Assembly (NCBI GenBank): GCA_964400875.1 | Contig: CAYNWK010000052.1 | Coordinates: 1-27,034 of the forward strand | DNA length: 27,034 nucleotides | Direction of reading: 5' to 3' | Source: CAYNWK01 sp964400875 | GTDB taxonomy: Bacteria; Chloroflexota; Anaerolineae; Anaerolineales; UBA4823 | Shown here: in pieces, positions 1 to 7,875 of the stretch | Numbering within the stretch: position 1 is the stretch's first letter | How the letters are laid out: each line of letters starts with the position of its first letter | Translations under genes and position numbers: made by a program | Notes under the pieces: model-generated | The model's database searches: none | What the model was told of the DNA's origin: nothing | Seen by the model: only the letters and a program-made list of their open reading frames with translations

Positions 1-1201
1 TGATCGCCCACCAACGGACCCAATACAGTCCGATCAGCAAGAAAAACGGCAAAGGGATGAACATGATTGGATGCTGTTGAGGTTGTCCAGTATTCTCAAC
101 TGTCGCCAGGAAGGTCGCCCACAGACCGGCAAACAATACCAGTAAGACCAAGACGATAATTAAGCGGCCTCTCCTCCCCCATCTTTCCTCCCAAACTGCC
201 AGAACCAAAATAAGTGGAAAGTACAAGACGATAAAATTGCCCGGATCGGTTTGGATGCCGCTCCACTGGCTGATTACCAAGGTCAGACCGGCAGTCCAGG
301 CGAACCACCGAAATTCCTGCCTCCTGGATAAGAACCATTCTGCTAGCAGCGCGATACCCAGCAAGATCGAAAGCCCCCATCCAAAACGCTCTCCGAATGC
401 CGGCCACCAGGTGCTCAATACTGCTCCTGGGGTTCCTGGTGGGTTATAACCAGGGTAACGTAAGATCTCCCACAAGTTTTGCAGCGGCCAGTTGGGAATG
501 AAAAACATCGCGGAGCCTGCCAGGATCACGCCGGCGATGAGGGTCCATATGAGGATCGTCCATCGCCTTACGGAAATCGCCCAAACCCAGATGTACAGGA
601 TGAACAGAATGGTGACTTGAGGCTTGATCGTGGAGACAGCCAGGAGTATGCCCGCCAATTCATCCCGCCCAAATTTAATTGCCGCCAGTGCTAACACTAC
701 CAGCAGGCTCACCAGGATTACAGCGTTACCGTTAATAACCGCCCGCACACTGTGATACCAGGTTAGCGAAAATAACAATAGCAGCGCCAGCATCCATGCT
801 TTAGGCTGCCAGTTGGTGATCCGCAAACTGACAAACGCCATGATGACCAGGCCGGTTTCCAAGGTCGTCATCCAGACCGCGCGCGACAGCGTGTAATCGC
901 TGATCAAGGCGAACGGCGCAAATATATACATCGAGTAGAGCGGGTAAGCTACGCGCAGCTCGTGTTCACCTGCCCTGGCGGGACGACCATATGCCAGGTT
1001 TTGAATTCGCAAAGCCACTTCATCGCTGTATGGGCTCAACCCATCGACCAGCAACGATCGTGTCCCCACCCAATGAACCAGGAAATCATTACCGCCAGGG
1101 TTCTGTTCTGCAAAGCGGTAGTTCGCCCAAAATACCCCTGCTAACAGCATGAGCATCAAGACGAGCAGAACGTACCAGTATTTAGAAAACGAAGATGTCA
1201 T
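1..1201 (-). CDS. GT87/DUF2029-like membrane glycosyltransferase, 3' end outside window
   Basis: An open frame runs from ATG at 1201-1199 to the window edge without a stop, giving 400 residues and missing only the C-terminus. The first 25 or so residues form a membrane helix. It is followed by an extracytoplasmic loop (NPGGNDFLVHWVGTRSLL, then GLSPYSDE) typical of the polyprenol-phosphate-dependent GT87/DUF2029 family. Many hydrophobic helices follow, with the family-like stretch 'LAVSTIKPQVTILF' in mid-protein. Such proteins transfer a sugar from a lipid carrier on the outer face of the membrane; the acceptor here is unknown. GT87 proteins are usually around 400-450 residues, so most of the protein is visible. 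No Shine-Dalgarno is evident before the ATG. It is one of five same-strand GT-C-like genes but is separated from the next by almost 500 bases, so it may be transcribed on its own. The family assignment is by eye. Confidence 0.72.
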   Translation of the reverse strand, partial: MTSSFSKYWYVLLVLMLMLLAGVFWANYRFAEQNPGGNDFLVHWVGTRSLLVDGLSPYSDEVALRIQNLAYGRPARAGEHELRVAYPLYSMYIFAPFALISDYTLSRAVWMTTLETGLVIMAFVSLRITNWQPKAWMLALLLLFSLTWYHSVRAVINGNAVILVSLLVVLALAAIKFGRDELAGILLAVSTIKPQVTILFILYIWVWAISVRRWTILIWTLIAGVILAGSAMFFIPNWPLQNLWEILRYPGYNPPGTPGAVLSTWWPAFGERFGWGLSILLGIALLAEWFLSRRQEFRWFAWTAGLTLVISQWSGIQTDPGNFIVLYFPLILVLAVWEERWGRRGRLIIVLVLLVLFAGLWATFLATVENTGQPQQHPIMFIPLPFFLLIGLYWVRWWAI

Positions 1202-1693
1202 CAAGTTATGAGCTTAGTTTCGTCATAATCAGTCAAGCCGGTGGACCATCAGCTCACGGCCTTGGTTGATTGATGGTCGAGAAAACCTTTGGATTATGCC
1301 TGGGGATATTTCCTTGAAGTAAATAAGATCACCGGGTCAGAAGGCGATCAAGTTCGGATACCACGTCAGCAACATAACCAGTTATTCTAGCTTCTTTGCG
1401 TTGAGCAATCAACCAAGTCTATCACTTTTCGGCTGGTCAGCGTGCCATCGAACCCAATTTCTTTCACCGCTGAGTAATCTCTCTGTTGTGGCACCTCCGC
1501 TCACCACATTGCGACTTTTACTTGCGTCTCCTGGATTCTTTGCACCCTTTGCGTATAAAAATAAGCCCAGCACAAGAACGTTAGGGGCAGGCTCGGCAGC
1601 ATACCCTCTGCCATGATTATTCGGGTAATGTCCGGCCACGCATTTTTGTGCTGCTCTGAGGTGAAACACGCAGGGTTAAAGCAAGCGTTGAGA
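1202..1693. other. Intergenic stretch without a credible gene
   Basis: These 492 bases separate two minus-strand glycosyltransferase-like genes. The short frames within it have no recognisable protein character and no ribosome-binding sites. The only pattern I see is a loose 'TTGCGT ... TTTGCA ... TTTGCG' series around 1520-1556, resembling degenerate intergenic TTTGCG-type repeats seen in other bacterial genomes. There is no clear intrinsic terminator for the upstream gene and no strong promoter for the downstream one. It could be decayed sequence or hold a regulatory region I cannot recognise. Confidence 0.4.
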
Positions 1694-2884
1694 TCATGAC
1701 GTCGGCTGTACCGGCTGAATTAATCGGACCAGCTCTTTGTTGAGCAAATACCGCATAGACGCAAATGTAAAAAGAATCAATAGGATAGTACGTAGGGGGA
1801 TGGTCAACCACAACCCCCAAGAGCAGCCTCGAGAAAGCAGGACGGGCCACTCAAGCAGATTAACGATAATGAACGCGCATCCAAAAAGGAGAGCTTCTCG
1901 CTCCGGGAACAATAGTAGAATGATCGGCAGCAAATACAGAACCCATTGTGGGCTGTAACCCGGCGACCATAACAAGAATAACCCCCAAGTCGTTCCCAAA
2001 AAAGCGATCTTTTGATGGTCATTAGTAGGCCTGGTTCGTAAAAATATCCACATTCCTAGTCCAGCAAAAACGACAAGCGTCAGCCAGCTGGGAATCCTTG
2101 CCGGGTTACCACGTGGGGTAGAAGCTGCAGCCGGGTCAAACCGCTCGATTAACGGACCAAAATTTCCGGTTTGAAAATTTCCATCAATCAGTGCCCAAAC
2201 CGTTTCCCAGGACCCTTTGCTGCCTTGTGAAAGCAATGATGCAGTGGTCATTTGGGGAGAAGCTATCATAAGTGGTCCGTAAACCAGGAGAACGATTCCT
2301 CCCGCGATGACGGTCACGATTAGCGCCTTGCGTAACGAGAGCGAACGCCAGGCCACCACGAGCAAAAGACCCGGAAATAACTTTACCAGGATGCCTACCC
2401 CGATGGCGACTCCAGCAGAGATCACCTTTCCGTCCATTACCCAGACAAGGCCGAGCAAGAGCAGCATGACCGCCAACGGGTCGAAATACCACCAGCTATA
2501 GGCGAGTCCGAGCAGTAACCCTGCGTAGAGCCAGCCCCTGCGCAGGCCTGCATCATCACCATAGATTCTGCCAGCCAACCCTAATAAGATCATAAGGCTC
2601 ACAGCCTGTGCTACGGTGAGGATAAAGTAAAGCAAATAAAAGTAGATATGTTCCTTCCCCGCGGCAACCCATCCAATCACCCGGGAGATTACAGGAAATA
2701 TTGGGGGAAATTCAGACCAGAAATCAAAATAAGGAACCCCCATCTGAGCTATATTAAAAAAATTAGGGAAATCCCCGTACCCACGCAATCCCTCAACCGT
2801 CGTTGCTGCCAAAAAAGCAAACCGGGATATCAGGAAAACCAGGATCGGCAGCTTGATTTTCACGAGCGATCTTTCTTCACGCAT
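1694..2884 (-). CDS. GT87-like multi-spanning membrane glycosyltransferase
   Basis: This encodes a 396-residue, very hydrophobic protein with about ten predicted membrane helices. After helix 1 comes a loop with 'GYGDFPNFFNIAQMG' and 'DFWSEFPPIFP', an acidic/aromatic first extracytoplasmic loop like those of GT-C enzymes. In mid-protein 'YFDPLAVMLLLLGLVWV' and 'GIGILVKLFPGLLL' resemble the GT87/DUF2029 core (the 'KLFP/KPxP' element). The likely role is transfer of a lipid-linked sugar to an envelope acceptor outside the cytoplasmic membrane; the substrate is unknown. The ATG at 2884 has no Shine-Dalgarno, but a -10-like TATAAC lies exactly 6 nt upstream, suggesting a leaderless transcript. 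An alternative GTG start at 2863 has a weak GAAGAAAG in front of it. The gene is 126 bases downstream of the tandem paralogue pair, and nearly 500 bases separate it from the next gene. Confidence 0.65.
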   Translation of the reverse strand: MREERSLVKIKLPILVFLISRFAFLAATTVEGLRGYGDFPNFFNIAQMGVPYFDFWSEFPPIFPVISRVIGWVAAGKEHIYFYLLYFILTVAQAVSLMILLGLAGRIYGDDAGLRRGWLYAGLLLGLAYSWWYFDPLAVMLLLLGLVWVMDGKVISAGVAIGVGILVKLFPGLLLVVAWRSLSLRKALIVTVIAGGIVLLVYGPLMIASPQMTTASLLSQGSKGSWETVWALIDGNFQTGNFGPLIERFDPAAASTPRGNPARIPSWLTLVVFAGLGMWIFLRTRPTNDHQKIAFLGTTWGLFLLWSPGYSPQWVLYLLPIILLLFPEREALLFGCAFIIVNLLEWPVLLSRGCSWGLWLTIPLRTILLILFTFASMRYLLNKELVRLIQPVQPTS

Positions 2885-2890
2885 TGTGTT

Positions 2891-2919
2891 GTTATAAGCC
2901 GAGGTTTACAATCTTGAAC
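2891..2919 (-). promoter_or_regulatory. Candidate leaderless promoter for the 2884 gene
   Basis: On the minus strand TATAAC occupies 2896-2891, five of six matches to TATAAT, and the ATG begins 7 bases further on, so the expected transcription start falls on the start codon. A weak -35 candidate (TTCAAG or GTTCAA) lies around 2919-2913 with a 16-17 base spacer. No Shine-Dalgarno sits between the -10 and the ATG. The weak -35 is the main doubt. Confidence 0.4.
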
Positions 2920-3010
2920 GAGTCTATACGCATCAACACTCGGTCTAACCTGCTGTTCGCTGCTAATTATGATGCAACTCAGGATGGTTTTGGATTACAC
3001 AAATGTCAGT

Positions 3011-4585
3011 TCATTCACTGCTGGTATTGAATGAGTGACTCGAATGTGAAACCTGGCGCTCGAATACATCTGCGATGCTATCTTGGTACACACGCGCCCA
3101 ACCAGGATTCTCCAATAGAACTCTCCCTAAGGTGGATTGATTCTCGATCAGGATGAGATTGATCTGGTTTTCGCGAAGAAGTTGTTCCCAATCGCCGTCT
3201 CCTGCCATGACTTGCAGATATTCCTTCAAGAGATCGTCGTTGTATAGGTCGGTGCGCCCATCTACAAAGACCGGATACTCCCTTAAGTTCCAGGTCAGAT
3301 AACCGCCCCAATTGTATTCATTGAAGAGCTCTCCCGGCGGTTTATTTCGTTGTATCCAATCGACAGCCTGCACGGGAAAGAATTGTTGCATGTATCTTGC
3401 GACCAGCTCCGGAGAAGTAACCACCGCCAGCTTAGCGACTGCTGCTATGGAGAAAAGAAGTAATAAAAACGAGTTGATCAGCACCCGCCATCGCAGGGGT
3501 GGAATCGAATTTCCCCTCGCTCTGAACTTCTCTAGAAAGTTTCCTTCGAAATATGACGCCAGGGCCGGTTGCATACGCTGCCGCCAGGACGATAAAACCT
3601 CTTGCAGATGCCTGGACAGGATCGGCGCTGTCACCATCGCAAACGGGCCATAATTTCTCCGCGCAAGGAAGGCCAGATAAGCAAAACCACAAAAGGCGAT
3701 TAATTCAAACCCATCCACGCGCAATTTGGAGAGCGCCAGGGTAACGATCGTGAGGAATAACAGCCACAAAAGAGATTGTTGTGCGATCGCATGGAAATCC
3801 GGCGAAGCCCATTCGGAGATAAACTCCTGTAGTACGCCAACTCCAACAGTACGGAACGGGATCGTCCACATCGCGGTCCCGTTCGGGTTTATGGCGACGA
3901 CCAACACGGAAAGCCCTGTCCACACGATTAATTGAGTCAATCCCTTATTCGAGACGATTTCGACACCCGAATAACCCAGGATACGGTTGAAGATCTCCCC
4001 GGCCACCAACGCGCCAATTATTAGCAAGCCTAACACATACCCCCCGTGCAGGTTAGCCCAGAGGAGAAAAAGCACGGGAAGCGCCCATAAATAATTACGT
4101 CGTTTCCACTTATACAGGTAGAGCAAATAACTCAGGATGCCAAACAGGAGCAGAGATACAAGCTGCGGGCGCGGCGACCATACCATAGAAGCGACAGTCG
4201 AGGCAAACGCCAGGATGAATGCTTTCAGGATAGCGTTCCCTTGCATTTGCAGGTATACGAACAGCATACTAAGGACGGCTAACGTAGCAACGCCAAACCC
4301 AAGGCCGAAGTAACCGCCAACCTTGAACAAGCCGTACATCCCTATCTGGGATAACCAGCTATGATTGATCCAGGTTTCGCCGTAACGAGTCGAGGAAAAC
4401 AAATCCACCGTCAGAGGCTGGCCCTGCCGCAAAGTCTCTTCTCCTGCCCGCAGATGCCACCACAGATCGCTGTCCAACGGCATCCTGGCAGCCATACCGA
4501 AGATCAGGATGAATGCCATCCAGATCAAGAAACGGTCATCCAGCACGTAATGGTATATCGGACGTTTTGGCGCGACGTTGGACAT
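3011..4585 (-). CDS. Uncharacterised GT-C-like membrane protein, paralogue A of a tandem pair
   Basis: This 524-residue protein has a short cytoplasmic N-terminus, a first helix at about 18-36, and a first outer loop with D38-S-D40, H44 and 'HSWLSQ' (H75). About ten further helices follow, then a C-terminal non-membrane domain from about residue 405 containing 'YNWGGYL' and 'VFVDGRTDLY'. Mid-protein landmarks are 'WANLHGG' and 'INPNG'. The DxD-plus-histidine first loop is what GT-C glycosyltransferases use for metal or substrate binding, but I cannot name a characterised family, and the C-terminal domain has no function I know. It is clearly homologous along its whole length to the neighbour at 4608-6119, so the pair arose by duplication. 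It starts 22 bases after that gene stops and is probably co-transcribed with it. No good Shine-Dalgarno is seen. Transferase activity is inference. Confidence 0.7.
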   Translation of the reverse strand: MSNVAPKRPIYHYVLDDRFLIWMAFILIFGMAARMPLDSDLWWHLRAGEETLRQGQPLTVDLFSSTRYGETWINHSWLSQIGMYGLFKVGGYFGLGFGVATLAVLSMLFVYLQMQGNAILKAFILAFASTVASMVWSPRPQLVSLLLFGILSYLLYLYKWKRRNYLWALPVLFLLWANLHGGYVLGLLIIGALVAGEIFNRILGYSGVEIVSNKGLTQLIVWTGLSVLVVAINPNGTAMWTIPFRTVGVGVLQEFISEWASPDFHAIAQQSLLWLLFLTIVTLALSKLRVDGFELIAFCGFAYLAFLARRNYGPFAMVTAPILSRHLQEVLSSWRQRMQPALASYFEGNFLEKFRARGNSIPPLRWRVLINSFLLLLFSIAAVAKLAVVTSPELVARYMQQFFPVQAVDWIQRNKPPGELFNEYNWGGYLTWNLREYPVFVDGRTDLYNDDLLKEYLQVMAGDGDWEQLLRENQINLILIENQSTLGRVLLENPGWARVYQDSIADVFERQVSHSSHSFNTSSE

Positions 4586-4607
4586 TAGGACCGGATTTGG
4601 GATTTAG

Positions 4608-6119
4608 TTAAGGTAGGCGGCCGATCACGGTCGCTGTTGGGTCCTGGTAGAGCGTCTCCCAGGATGAATCCTGGCTCAGCGAACGGATTAATTCCGAGCC
4701 ACTCGGCATGATCACCCAGCCAATCTGGTACTCCGACAATACACCTTTCCAGCCGTCTCCTAGGGTCAGCACCTGTTCGTACTGCCGGGTTAATTGCTCA
4801 CCATAAAAATCCGTTTGCCCATCGATAAATACAAGCGTTTGCGGCCAGTTCCGGTAAAGCAGGTAGCCCCCCCACGGAAAATAATTGAAGACATTCCCTT
4901 GAACAGGCTCTGCCTCCAGCCAGTCCACAGCTTCTACGGGAAATTCTTGTGGATCAAACCGGTTGCCTTGCCCATTGAAGCCCAGCGAGATACCACCGGC
5001 GTACGCGAAGGCGACGCCGATCACCATCACGACCGGCCAAACGAATCCGGTAAGGCTGGTTTCGATAGCTCCAATCCTTCGATCGAACTTGGAGTAGGAC
5101 ACCCCATTCTTCCAGGAACTCACCATTTGGGCGCTTGCTTCTGCCAGAATCGGCGCGGCGATCAATGCAAAGATCGGCACATTCCTCACGCTGTAAAGGC
5201 CCATTATGCCCCAACCGGCCAGCAAAAAGATCTTTACCGGATGAATTTGTGCCCGGTTCATACCGAGCACAAAAATGCTCAATCCGATCAGGATCAAAAA
5301 CGGCCAGGTGCTGGCTTCGTGAAAATTGGGCGGCAGGTATTCTGCGGTGTGCCCGACCAGGTACTGGTTACGGATAAAACCCAGGCTGGTCTCCCACAAC
5401 CGCCAGCCTGCCGGATTGATAAACGTGACCAGGAAGGCGCTGACTGCCCCAAAAAGATAATACCGCATCCGTGTCTTCCGCCCGGGCTCTGCACCTTCCA
5501 CGAATATCTGCCAGATCTCGCCGGCCAGATAGGCTCCCAGGATCACAAATCCGGCGATAAAAGCCCCGTGGAGGTTTGCCCAGGCTAACATCAAGACCGG
5601 CAGCAGCAGCCAGCGGGTGCTCTCTCCGCGCCGGATTCCCTCCAGAACAGCCACCCATGGAACGACCATCAATAGAGTGAACAGGTGAGGCCGGGTTAAC
5701 CAATGCAGGCTGGAGGCTGCCGCCGCCAGGATGGTCCAGAACAATGCGATGAATACCAATTTGCTACGCGCCAGGCTTTGCATGAAGATCATCGTGAATG
5801 TGCTGGCGATAATTAGCGCACAAAACCAGACCACCCCATCCAGCCCTCCAAGGGAATAGCTCAGCGCAAATAGCACCTGCGCCAGCCATTCGTGGGGCGT
5901 CAGCGGCTTCCCCTTCATCGTGTGAGAGAAAATATCTTCGGTGGGGATCTGGCGGTTTTCCAGGATGTATTTACCAATCGTCAGGTGGCGTCCAAGATCG
6001 CCATCCACATTAAGCATGCGCGGGCCGAGACCGATAACGCCAAGGAATACGGCGATGAAGATGACATCCCTGAGATTAGGAAGGATGAAGCGCAGCGCCG
6101 CTTCCAAACGAGTTTTCAT
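4608..6119 (-). CDS. Uncharacterised GT-C-like membrane protein, paralogue B of a tandem pair
   Basis: This 503-residue membrane protein is homologous to the next gene (3011-4585). Conserved in both are the first-loop DxD (D39-G-D41) and H45, 'HEWLAQ' with H76, 'WANLHG' in a mid-protein loop, 'INPAG', 'AAPILA' before a basic cytoplasmic stretch, and a C-terminal domain beginning 'FPVEAVDWL' with 'PWGGYL' and 'VFIDGQTDFY'. Paralogue B lacks the WW of paralogue A's 'DSDLWWHL' (here 'DGDLGRHL'), so substrates may differ. Its ATG overlaps the stop codon of the upstream GT39-like gene by 4 bases (ATGA at 6119-6116) with no independent Shine-Dalgarno, implying translational coupling. It probably acts with those neighbours in envelope glycan assembly. 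No enzymatic function has been assigned to this type of protein as far as I know. Confidence 0.7.
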   Translation of the reverse strand: MKTRLEAALRFILPNLRDVIFIAVFLGVIGLGPRMLNVDGDLGRHLTIGKYILENRQIPTEDIFSHTMKGKPLTPHEWLAQVLFALSYSLGGLDGVVWFCALIIASTFTMIFMQSLARSKLVFIALFWTILAAAASSLHWLTRPHLFTLLMVVPWVAVLEGIRRGESTRWLLLPVLMLAWANLHGAFIAGFVILGAYLAGEIWQIFVEGAEPGRKTRMRYYLFGAVSAFLVTFINPAGWRLWETSLGFIRNQYLVGHTAEYLPPNFHEASTWPFLILIGLSIFVLGMNRAQIHPVKIFLLAGWGIMGLYSVRNVPIFALIAAPILAEASAQMVSSWKNGVSYSKFDRRIGAIETSLTGFVWPVVMVIGVAFAYAGGISLGFNGQGNRFDPQEFPVEAVDWLEAEPVQGNVFNYFPWGGYLLYRNWPQTLVFIDGQTDFYGEQLTRQYEQVLTLGDGWKGVLSEYQIGWVIMPSGSELIRSLSQDSSWETLYQDPTATVIGRLP

Positions 6120-7850
6120 GGCGTGGTGATCCCCAGGCCAATCTTTTCCGGTCTAAGCGGTTCAGATAGTTCGTAAAAAACCTGGTAATCACCAATCGTC
6201 TGTTCCCGCCAGGTGATCCCATTCGAGGTAAAATTTTTCCTGAGGTAGTAGTTTAACGGTTGGTGGTAGGTGGTGATGTAAGCGACCCGGTCGGCCTCAT
6301 TCACCAGGTGTGTGTATGGTTCATAACGATCATCCCGGCTGGTATAGCGGAAATCCGGATGGTATGGCAGCCTGGGGATGAAAATGAGCGATTCGGCCGA
6401 TTGAAATGCGAGCGGGTACCCTACCCAATAATTTGTGTATCCGAATTGTTCACCCTGAGCTGTTAAAAACGCCATTAATGCCTGATCCTGGCGATGGTCG
6501 ATTTGGGTCACCGCATCGAACTGGGTGGTCAAACCAGGCGGTATCTTCAAGGCGGTTTGCAATGTGCCGATCAGGTTAAAAGCCAGCACACATCCTAAGA
6601 CCAATATCCCCGTGCTTGGGGATTTCTCGCTCAATTGCGCCAAGCCTCCCCCAGCAAACAGGCTTAATATAACGGCTAACGGTAAAAAATACCGGCCTGA
6701 CGGGTCAGCTCCAAAGGGGGTAAAAACAAATCCAACGATAAGAGTTAATCCAATCCCCATCAGCAAGACGCGAACCGACCGATCTGGCCCCCCTTTCCGC
6801 AGGCTGCGTCTCATGAATACAATCACCCATATCCAAAAAAACAAGATCAGCGGGATCAGCGGCAGCGCCAGCCAGCGCACCTCCCAGGGTGGGCGTATCC
6901 CAAACAGGGCAGTGCTCCCTAACAAGAGCAAATTAACCAAATGCTGGCCAACCTGGCTGAACCAGGACAAATTCTCGACGCCAGCGATCGCTCCACCGCT
7001 CAATTCAGCGAGCAAATTCTCGACCCCATGTTGTGCTGCGTACGAAAGCCAAGGAAGCGCACCGATCAACCCGCCCAAGATAACCCAACTCAGGGCTCTA
7101 AAAAACTGGGAGTCACCTCGCCCCTTCTTCCAAAACCGATAAAAAACAAAAAGACATGCCGGCAGCGCATACACCAAAGTCAGACCGAAAGCCCATAACC
7201 CCAGTCCGACCAGGAATCCTAACAGGATCAACATCCCTCTCGGGGGGCTGGACGAAATTGACGGATTCTTCTTGGCTATGCGCAAACCCGTGATTGTAAT
7301 TAGGTTGCCGATCAACAGCATCTCCCCATAACCACCCAGAGAAACCGTGGTGTACAGGGTTGTGTTCACCGCAGGGACTGCCAACAGCCAGGCCGCTATC
7401 ACCCCCGCTTTCCAGGATCCAAACGCGGATTTACCTAAGAACGCGGTCGTTACCAAGGTTCCGNNNNNNNNNNAGGATGATTTGAACCAAGCGGATCACC
7501 CAGATATGTTGGCCAAAAACCCAGAACCCCAGCGCGACAAGATATGCATCCAAGCTGCCCATATAAGCCTGGCCGTAAAAAAATAGAGGCCGTGCGCCCA
7601 TCGTGACGTGACGCGCCATCAGCGCCACAACCGCTTCATCGGCATTAAAAGGGATTACGCCAGCCGACAACAAGACGATCTTCAAGATGATCGCCACGCC
7701 AACTGCGCTGGCTAACCCAGCCAGGACCGATCCACTAACAGCTGGACGTACCACCCTCTCCTCCACCAGCGTGCTAGTCTTCCCGGCCGAGGTTCGGTAC
7801 GGAGTCCGCCGCCATAACAGATCTGTCAAGCTGCGCCGCTTGCCGTGCAT
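6116..7850 (-). CDS. GT39/PMT-like glycosyltransferase interrupted by an assembly gap
   Basis: This is one gene shown in two pieces. The 5' part (7850 to the gap) begins MHGKRRSLTD, has a first helix at about 43-62 and then 'PFNADEAVVALMARH', with D71-E72 as the catalytic-type acidic pair of GT39/PMT enzymes, followed by 'FYGQAYMGSLDAYL'. The 3' part (gap to 6116) has the remaining helices, 'SLGGYGEMLLIGNL', and a C-terminal soluble segment of about 130 residues. Homologous proteins read smoothly across a join of this kind ('RLVQII..GTLVTTAFLG'), so only a few residues are missing. The two parts are in different frames only because the run of Ns is a placeholder. The start is uncertain: ATG at 7850 is chosen, with ATG 7877 and GTG 7883 in frame upstream. 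The 3' end overlaps the next gene by 4 bases. The sugar and acceptor are unknown. Confidence 0.7.
7464..7473. other. Assembly gap (10 Ns)
   Basis: Ten Ns interrupt the GT39-like gene. On the minus strand, codons upstream of the gap begin at positions equal to 2 mod 3 and codons downstream at positions equal to 1 mod 3. An intact gene therefore needs a true gap length divisible by 3, so 10 cannot be the real length. Confidence 0.95.
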
Positions 7851-7869
7851 AATTTTCCCGTCGTATAAT
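7840..7869 (+). promoter_or_regulatory. Leaderless promoter for the 7876 gene, in a divergent region
   Basis: A perfect TATAAT sits at 7864-7869 with TTGCCG (four of six to TTGACA) at 7840-7845 and an 18-base spacer. The ATG at 7876 begins 7 bases after the -10, so transcription should start on or next to the start codon; no Shine-Dalgarno is present. The opposite strand reads ATTATAC through the same bases, with TTGAGC further upstream, so a weaker divergent minus-strand promoter may share this element. Confidence 0.55.
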
Positions 7870-7875
7870 CTTCGC

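Noticed and set aside
1409..1669. 86-codon minus-strand frame in the 1202-1693 gap
   Set aside because: It has no ribosome-binding site, mixed low-information composition and no membrane or domain pattern; treated as non-coding.
7431..7473. Apparent C-terminus of a separate 150-residue protein and frameshift at the N gap
   Set aside because: The stop appears only when reading through placeholder Ns. Both sides match one GT39-like protein, so it is an assembly artefact rather than a broken gene.
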